NCBI GenBank assembly: GCA_945889315.1
Contig: CAMDBP010000007.1
Location: 1 to 62,743, forward strand
From: Chitinophaga pinensis
GTDB lineage: Bacteria; Bacteroidota; Bacteroidia; NS11-12g; UBA9320
DNA length: 62,743 bases
Direction of reading: 5' to 3'
Below, in pieces: positions 57,259-62,743 of this stretch (positions within the stretch are counted from its first letter, which is position 1; every line of letters begins with the position of its first letter). The position numbers were made by a program, and so were the translations under genes. Under the pieces are notes generated by a model. The model saw only the letters and a program-made list of their open reading frames with translations, did not search any database and was not told the origin of the DNA.

Positions 57259-59193
57259 ATGAACAAATCTCAATTTACCAAAGGCGGCGCTCTTGTAGCC
57301 TTAGGTATCGTTTTTGGTGACATAGGCACTTCTCCGCTTTATGTTATGTCGGCTATTACGCATGGACAACCTTTTTCAGAACAACTGATTCTTGGCGGTC
57401 TTTCTTGTGTTCTGTGGACCTTAATACTTCTTGCTACAGGAAAATATGTACTCTTAGCCCTTAATGCAGATAATCATGGAGAAGGAGGAATTTTTGCTCT
57501 GTACGCCAAGTTAAAACAGCGTGGACCTGCTTGGATTATTGTACCATCACTTTTAGGGTGCGCCACGCTAATGGCAGACGGCTTTATAACCCCAGCAATA
57601 TCCATTTCTTCAGCCATAGAAGGGCTTAATGTAAAAATGCCCAGCCTCCCAACTATTCCTATTGTTATAGCCATCATATCGGGACTATTCTTCATTCAAA
57701 AATTTGGTACAGAATCTATTGGTAAGTATTTTGGTCCAATAATGATTGTGTGGTTCACACTCATTGCAGGTTTAGGTTTACGTCAGATCATGATAGAACC
57801 CAGTGTGCTTGTGGCACTGAGCCCTTACTATGCTTTGACCTTTTTAATAAATTATCCAGGAGCAATTTGGGTCATGGGTGCCGTTTTCTTATGTACAACA
57901 GGAGCCGAGGCTATGTATTCCGATCTTGGCCACATCGGAAAGAAAAATATACGCGCATCATGGATATTTGTAATTATTTGTCTATTCCTGAGCTACTTAG
58001 GACAAGGAGCCTTTTTACTTAACACGCAAGCAAATCATACAAGCGTGTTTTATTCACACGTTCCGGATGCACTACTACCTTATGTCATTTTTATAGCAAC
58101 ACTTGCCGCTATTATTGCTAGCCAGGCACTTATCACGGGAGTATTTACCCTGGTGAGCGAGGCTATAAAATTAAAACTTTGGACTAACCTAGCCATTAAA
58201 TACCCCGCTACTGAAAAAGGACAAGTTTATGTACCGGCAATTAATACGCTTCTTTTTTTAGGCTGTCTTTTGGTAGTCGCTATATTCAAGCGTTCGGCAG
58301 ACATGGAAGGTGCTTATGGTTTAGCTATTTCTATAGATATGCTGATGACTAGTTTGCTTCTCTTTACACTCTTTTTTGTGGGAGCTAAGAAAAAAACAAA
58401 GTGGTGGATCTTGTTCACTATTCTGGTTTTCGTGAATATTGAGCTTATTTTCTTGGTTTCTAACTTATCTAAATTTGCCCACGGAGGCTGGTTTCCATTA
58501 GCTGTTTCTGTACTTATTTTTGGATTGTTATACCTGTATTATAAAGCCCGTCAACTACGAGGCAAATACGAAGATTTTACTACCGCTGATAAACTTGTTC
58601 CGGTGTTAGACCAAATACAACAAGACAAAAGCCTTCCCTACGACTACACCAACCTGGTTTATTTTACGCGTTCGTCATTTTCGAAAAACATCGAGAAGGC
58701 TATATTACATTCTATCACCATTTTTAGACCTAAGAAAGCAAGGTTTTATTGGTTACTGAATATCAATACCACGGACAACCCCAGGGGGATCAGCTACAAA
58801 GTAGAAGAATTATCTAAAAATTCGTCTTATTTTATAAATGTGTGTTATGGTTTTAAAGAAGAGCACCACATTGAGTACTTAATGCGAAAAGTATATGCTG
58901 ATTTAGGCTTAGCTGAATTAGAGGACAGCGTAGTTTTTAAAACCAAGGAATCCAAGCGTTTTGAGCCCGATTTTAAATTTATAGTACTCAATACTCGCCT
59001 TTCTGCTTTAAATCGCTTATCGGTGATTAACAGCATGGCTGTACGTACCTATCGCGCTATTAAATCAATAGGTTTATCTTCTCAAACTGATTTTGGCCTA
59101 CATCCTAGTGTTTACAGCCAAGAATTTTTCCCTTTGGTTTTAGAACGTACGATTAGCCAGAAAATAAAAAGGGACGGAGAGGATAACGAGTAA
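57259..59193 (+). CDS. kup: KUP/HAK/KT-type potassium uptake protein
   Basis: The product is 644 aa, full length for the Kup family. The start GGALVALGIVFGDIGTSPLYVMSAI is the family signature. Twelve membrane helices cover about 10-430, including GALWVMG-like PGAIWVMGAVFLCTTGAEAMYSDLGH, and a soluble C-terminal region (about 440-644) ends it. It mediates K+ uptake, probably with H+, at the inner membrane. The gene is followed by a 390-base gap before terC, with the ion-transport theme continuing on the same strand. Confidence 0.95.
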   Translation: MNKSQFTKGGALVALGIVFGDIGTSPLYVMSAITHGQPFSEQLILGGLSCVLWTLILLATGKYVLLALNADNHGEGGIFALYAKLKQRGPAWIIVPSLLGCATLMADGFITPAISISSAIEGLNVKMPSLPTIPIVIAIISGLFFIQKFGTESIGKYFGPIMIVWFTLIAGLGLRQIMIEPSVLVALSPYYALTFLINYPGAIWVMGAVFLCTTGAEAMYSDLGHIGKKNIRASWIFVIICLFLSYLGQGAFLLNTQANHTSVFYSHVPDALLPYVIFIATLAAIIASQALITGVFTLVSEAIKLKLWTNLAIKYPATEKGQVYVPAINTLLFLGCLLVVAIFKRSADMEGAYGLAISIDMLMTSLLLFTLFFVGAKKKTKWWILFTILVFVNIELIFLVSNLSKFAHGGWFPLAVSVLIFGLLYLYYKARQLRGKYEDFTTADKLVPVLDQIQQDKSLPYDYTNLVYFTRSSFSKNIEKAILHSITIFRPKKARFYWLLNINTTDNPRGISYKVEELSKNSSYFINVCYGFKEEHHIEYLMRKVYADLGLAELEDSVVFKTKESKRFEPDFKFIVLNTRLSALNRLSVINSMAVRTYRAIKSIGLSSQTDFGLHPSVYSQEFFPLVLERTISQKIKRDGEDNE

Positions 59194-59583
59194 GAAACAA
59201 TTAATAATCGTAATCTGATGAAGAGCTAGGATTAATAGTTCCTATCATTGGTAATCACCGCTTCTATTGTCAATTCTTTATTGGCTAAAATAGCGTTGGT
59301 AGATTGTCTTGTAGGTCTTTTTTAGGTACCAACAAAAACTCAAGTCACTTACTGAAAACATCATCTTAGTTATCTATTTCTGTACTTATTTTTCTTACCA
59401 TTAGCAGCATGGCAAAAATTTTATAACCTGGGCTGTGTCGAAGGTTTTTTTAACTAAAAACATCCTTCATTCATTCGGTGAGAAGAGTTCTATGATGTGC
59501 CGTAGCGAATATTGAGAATTTATATTTTGAAATGAATTTCGTGTTGTTTTTTTAGTCATATTTGCGTCCAATTTAAAATATAC
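59194..59583. other. Gene-free stretch between kup and terC
   Basis: There is no intact gene. On the minus strand (about 59235-59320) one frame reads PTRQSTNAILANKELTIEAV and so on to a TAA stop, with a possible frameshifted continuation (EFLLVPKKD) upstream. This has a protein-like composition and may be the last residues of a decayed gene, but I cannot name the family. A near-consensus -7 box (CATATTTG, 59554-59561) could serve terC. No repeats or RNA structure were recognised. Confidence 0.4.
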
Positions 59584-60525
59584 ATGGTTTGGATATGCCT
59601 TATTACTTTGCTCCTAGCATTACTATTGCTAGATTTACTCGTGCTCAGCAAACGTAGTGACAAAACCAATCAAAAGGCAATCGCCATAGAAACGACGTTT
59701 TGGGTATCTATAGCCTTACTTTTTTCATTAGTCGTATACTATTTATATGACAACGCTTTGGTTAATAATCCAAATCGACTCACAGCCAGCCAGGCAACTT
59801 TAAAATATATTAGCGGATATCTTATTGAGTTATCGCTTAGTATGGACAATCTTTTTGTCATTGCTATGATTTTTACATCGTTCAAGATTCCAATACAATC
59901 ACAACATAAAGCATTATTTTGGGGCATATTAGGTGCTCTAGTTTTTCGCGGACTTATGATTTGGCTAGGAGTTGTCTTAATCAATCAAATAAGTTGGATT
60001 ACATACATATTTGGGGCTTTTTTACTATATACAGCCTTCAAAATGTTGGTTACGGATGAAGAATCAAATGACAAAAAATACATCACATTTGTTCGTAAAT
60101 ATTTTAAGGTTACCGAGGAGCTAGATGGCGACAAATTTTGGACCGTTCACAATGGCGTACGCATGGCGACACCGTTATTTGCTGCCTTGGTTATGATCGA
60201 ATTTACCGATTTAATATTTGCTGTAGATAGCATTCCCGCTGTTTTAGCCGTTACAACAGATCCTTTCATTGTTTTTACTTCCAATATTTTTGCTATTTTG
60301 GGGTTACGTGCCATGTATTTTTTCTTAGCTAACATGTTAGACCAATTTGTGTATTTAAAATATAGCGTGTTTGCCATCCTACTTTTTGTGGCAGTCAAAC
60401 TACTTACTTTGTCATTTATTCATATTCCAGAATGGTTTTCATTACTATTTATAGGTTTATGTTTAGCAATTGGAATTTTTATTTCCATCAGACATTTAAA
60501 AGCAACAACCAACCAAGACTCATAA
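59584..60525 (+). CDS. TerC/Alx-family integral membrane protein
   Basis: The product is 313 aa with about nine membrane helices. The TerC family signatures are the first acidic motif ELSLSMDNLFVIAMIF and the second EFTDLIFAVDSIPAVLAVT, whose conserved aspartates are thought to bind divalent metal. Family members such as Alx and MntX-type proteins move Mn2+ or protect against metal or pH stress; tellurite resistance itself is not implied. It is followed by the nhaD-like gene 2 bases later, so they form an operon. Confidence 0.93.
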   Translation: MVWICLITLLLALLLLDLLVLSKRSDKTNQKAIAIETTFWVSIALLFSLVVYYLYDNALVNNPNRLTASQATLKYISGYLIELSLSMDNLFVIAMIFTSFKIPIQSQHKALFWGILGALVFRGLMIWLGVVLINQISWITYIFGAFLLYTAFKMLVTDEESNDKKYITFVRKYFKVTEELDGDKFWTVHNGVRMATPLFAALVMIEFTDLIFAVDSIPAVLAVTTDPFIVFTSNIFAILGLRAMYFFLANMLDQFVYLKYSVFAILLFVAVKLLTLSFIHIPEWFSLLFIGLCLAIGIFISIRHLKATTNQDS

Positions 60526-60527
60526 TC

Positions 60528-61793
60528 ATGTTAATCTTAACTATTTTCGTAATCGGCTATTTATGTATAGCCTTAGAGCATTTCTTAAAAATTGATAAAG
60601 CAGCTACAGCAGTAACCACCGGTGTGTTGTGTTGGGTAGTTTTCTCACTTGGCTATGATGGCGACATGCACGAACTAAACGAGGGGCTTACTTTTAAACT
60701 TGGAGAAATAGGCAGTATTCTTTTTTTTCTACTTAGTGCTATGACCATAGTGGAACTAATAGACACCCACAAAGGTTTTGACATAATTACTTCCAAAATT
60801 AAAACCGCTAATCCCTATAAACTTCTCGTTTTAGTTAGTATCATTACCTTTTTACTCTCTTCCATATTAGATAATCTTACGACGGCAATAGTAATGGCTG
60901 CTCTTATTAAAAAACTAATAAAGGACAAGGAAATGATGTGGCTTTTTGGTGGGTTTGTAATTATTGCAGCAAATGCCGGTGGAGCTTTTTCTCCTATAGG
61001 CGATGTAACTACGATTATGTTATGGGTAGGTGGACAAATAACCTCAGGTGCTGTTATTTCTAACGTTATTTTACCCAGTATTGCGTGTTTGTCCGTTCCA
61101 TTAGTTCTAGCTTATTTTTCCTTCCGAAATAAAAGTTTTGGGATAATCGAAGAGCCAGAAACTGAAAGTTTAATCTCTAAAAATGAGCAAATCACGATTT
61201 TAATTCTTGGAGTGATTGGACTTGTAAGTGTCCCCGTTTTCAAAACCTATACGCACTTGCCACCATTTATGGGCATTTTACTAAACCTTGGCGTTATATG
61301 GATTTTTACAGAAATACTGCATCGTAAAAAGGTGACAGATGAGCATAAATCACTCAAGGTTACAGAAGTATTGCGAAAGGTTGACACACCAAGTGTGCTC
61401 TTCTTTTTAGGTATTTTATTAGCTGTCGGGGCATTAGAGCGTGCTGGATTTTTAACCGAACTAGCCACCACATTAAATAATCGCGTAGGTAATATGTACC
61501 TTATCAATGTCATTATTGGTTTACTATCCAGCATAGTAGACAACGTTCCTCTCGTGGCAGCAGCAATGGGTATGTACACTTTAGACACGTACCCTGTTGA
61601 CCATAATTTTTGGACCTTCTTAAGTTACACCGCTGGTACAGGTGGTTCTGTACTTATAATAGGTTCAGCAGCCGGGGTTGCCATTATGGGTCTTTTAAAA
61701 ATCGATTTTATGTGGTACTTAAAGAAAATAAGCTTGTATGCTTTGGCAGGCTACTTCGCAGGAGTTGCTGTATATCTTCTTGTAAATCTATAA
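60528..61793 (+). CDS. NhaD-type Na+/H+ antiporter (ion transporter superfamily)
   Basis: The product is 421 aa from ATG 60528, two bases after the terC stop. An upstream in-frame start at 60432 would overlap terC and adds an unrelated stretch. The product has about 12 membrane helices of the ArsB/NhaD/CitMHS type. Diagnostic segments are LLSSILDNLTTAIVMAALI (repeat 1) with NAGGAFSPIGDVTTIMLW, and LLSSIVDNVPLVAAAMGMY (repeat 2) with TGGSVLIIGSAAG. It should expel Na+ in exchange for H+ across the inner membrane. Translational pairing with TerC suggests a joint salt/pH/metal response. Confidence 0.92.
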   Translation: MLILTIFVIGYLCIALEHFLKIDKAATAVTTGVLCWVVFSLGYDGDMHELNEGLTFKLGEIGSILFFLLSAMTIVELIDTHKGFDIITSKIKTANPYKLLVLVSIITFLLSSILDNLTTAIVMAALIKKLIKDKEMMWLFGGFVIIAANAGGAFSPIGDVTTIMLWVGGQITSGAVISNVILPSIACLSVPLVLAYFSFRNKSFGIIEEPETESLISKNEQITILILGVIGLVSVPVFKTYTHLPPFMGILLNLGVIWIFTEILHRKKVTDEHKSLKVTEVLRKVDTPSVLFFLGILLAVGALERAGFLTELATTLNNRVGNMYLINVIIGLLSSIVDNVPLVAAAMGMYTLDTYPVDHNFWTFLSYTAGTGGSVLIIGSAAGVAIMGLLKIDFMWYLKKISLYALAGYFAGVAVYLLVNL

Positions 61794-61882
61794 CCACAAT
61801 AATTGAATTCGCTAATAGTATCTGGGCGCTAAGAAACATTACCATTCTGTCTCAACTATTTCAACCACTCCAATTATAAACT

Positions 61883-62743
61883 ATGGATTATTTTCAAGTA
61901 ACCCTTTTATACGTCACCTTCATTCTTACTGCTTTCTCCGTTATTGGTAATGACGTAATTCAAACATTAGGAACTTTTATTAGCTCTAATAAAAGAGTCG
62001 GTTGGCCTATTCAATTGTTATTTATAGGTGGCATACTCACCACAGTCTTACTTTTGGGCTGGTATACCAATAATGGTGATCTTACTTACGGTAGACTAAG
62101 TAATATTGAAGCACCCACTAACCTAAGCTGGTGGATATTGATACCGCCTATTGTTCTTATAATACTTACCCGATTTGGCATCCCTGTAAGCACTACTTTT
62201 CTCGTACTTTCATCCTTCTCACCCGTAGTTCTTATAAATAAGGTCTTACTGAAATCACTTTTAGGCTATTCTATTGCATTTGTTTGCGCTTTCTTACTCT
62301 TTTATTTTCTAGCTGAAAAGATTAAACCCAGAAATAAAAATAGTAAAGTATGGATGATTTCGCAATGGCTTACCACAGGCACTTTATGGACTATTTGGTT
62401 GGTACAGGATTTAGCTAATGTTTTTGTTTATTTCCCACGTCAAATAGACTTACAACAAACGTTCATTTTATTAACTATTTTATTGCTAATTACGGGTTTA
62501 ACGCTAAGTCGTAAGGGAGGCAAAATACAAAAAGTAGTAGATGAAAAAAGTAAAACGCACAGCTTGTTTAATGCAACTATAATAGATGCTATTTACGCTA
62601 TCGTCCTGCTTGTTTTTACTTTTACAAGTAAAATACCAATGAGTACCACTTGGGTATTTATTGGCATATTGGCAGGCAGAGAGCTAGGCATGCAGCTAAA
62701 CCGACATAAAACACTTGATAAAGAATCTAAAAAAATGGTAATC
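61883..62743 (+). CDS. PiT-like permease (inorganic phosphate transporter family), 3' end beyond window
   Basis: An open frame of 287 codons runs from ATG 61883 to the window end without a stop. It is a membrane protein with two inverted halves, as in PiT. The first half has VIGNDVIQTLG (the PiT GxND signature) and later GIPVSTTFLVLSS. The second half has VQDLANVFVYFPR, where ND is replaced by QD, and then MSTTWVFIGILAGRELG. The altered second motif separates it from classic phosphate transporters, so the substrate may be something other than phosphate. It follows the nhaD-like gene by 89 bases on the same strand. Confidence 0.78.
   Translation, partial: MDYFQVTLLYVTFILTAFSVIGNDVIQTLGTFISSNKRVGWPIQLLFIGGILTTVLLLGWYTNNGDLTYGRLSNIEAPTNLSWWILIPPIVLIILTRFGIPVSTTFLVLSSFSPVVLINKVLLKSLLGYSIAFVCAFLLFYFLAEKIKPRNKNSKVWMISQWLTTGTLWTIWLVQDLANVFVYFPRQIDLQQTFILLTILLLITGLTLSRKGGKIQKVVDEKSKTHSLFNATIIDAIYAIVLLVFTFTSKIPMSTTWVFIGILAGRELGMQLNRHKTLDKESKKMVI

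Noticed and set aside
60432-60527. Longer N-terminus of the nhaD-like gene
   Set aside because: It would read through the end of terC in another frame; ATG 60528 gives the normal antiporter start two bases after the terC stop.
61610-61879. 89-codon frame at the end of the nhaD-like gene
   Set aside because: It overlaps the well-supported antiporter in another frame, and its sequence looks like translated noise.

Overview
The window comes from an AT-rich chromosome of a Bacteroidota bacterium; the order or family cannot be settled from this stretch. The evidence is two type IX secretion (T9SS) substrates, one with a type B (gliding-motility-associated) C-terminal domain and one with a type A Por tail. 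It also includes Bacteroidota-typical families (DUF4199, BatA-like protein, TlpA-like redoxin, PorV/PorQ-like and HhH/outer-membrane proteins, an F1 epsilon subunit of only 76 residues). Many genes are preceded by the Bacteroidota -7 promoter box TAnnTTTG and lack a Shine-Dalgarno sequence. Most of the window is ordinary housekeeping sequence, densely packed, with several convergent gene ends overlapping by 9-17 bases.

Layout: 1-514 holds a short 3' remnant of purH, a terminator and tRNA-Asn. 584-9537 carries a fumarylacetoacetase-fold hydratase/decarboxylase, a PfkB sugar kinase, recJ, a beta-barrel protein, lptB, a YgiQ-type radical SAM protein, tspO and a decayed catalase-peroxidase gene (katG). 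9728-19706 is an envelope block: a parallel beta-helix lipoprotein, then a minus-strand operon (BatA-like protein, non-catalytic dihydroorotase, DUF4199 protein, GT2, GT4), an unknown protein, and a plus-strand GT2 fused to a sugar-phosphotransferase-like membrane module. 19761-26999 is one 2412-codon T9SS type B surface protein.

26991-35175 (minus) contains yqeY, a PhoR/PhoB-like two-component pair, a small lipoprotein with a TlpA-like redoxin, gatB and alaS. 35250-42045 (plus) contains an M23 endopeptidase, a MerR regulator, two outer-membrane proteins, pdxJ and atpD-atpC. 42133-53554 (minus) contains a SirB1-like protein, topA, an M43 secreted protease, a dicarboxylate symporter, an alpha/beta hydrolase and the shikimate genes aroB-aroA-aroC. 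53825-62743 contains a DUF4340 protein, an RluD-type pseudouridine synthase, a phosphosugar isomerase and a plus-strand ion-transport series: Kup (K+), TerC, NhaD-type Na+/H+ antiporter and a PiT-like permease cut by the window end.

No CRISPR array, prophage, insertion sequence or obvious defence island is visible. The most useful second looks are the katG pseudogene (a deletion with microhomology at its junction plus two frameshifts), the purH tail beside tRNA-Asn, the dihydroorotase homologue that has lost its catalytic residues inside an envelope operon, the GT2/phosphotransferase fusion, and -7 boxes so close to start codons (some of them TTG) that leaderless mRNAs are implied.
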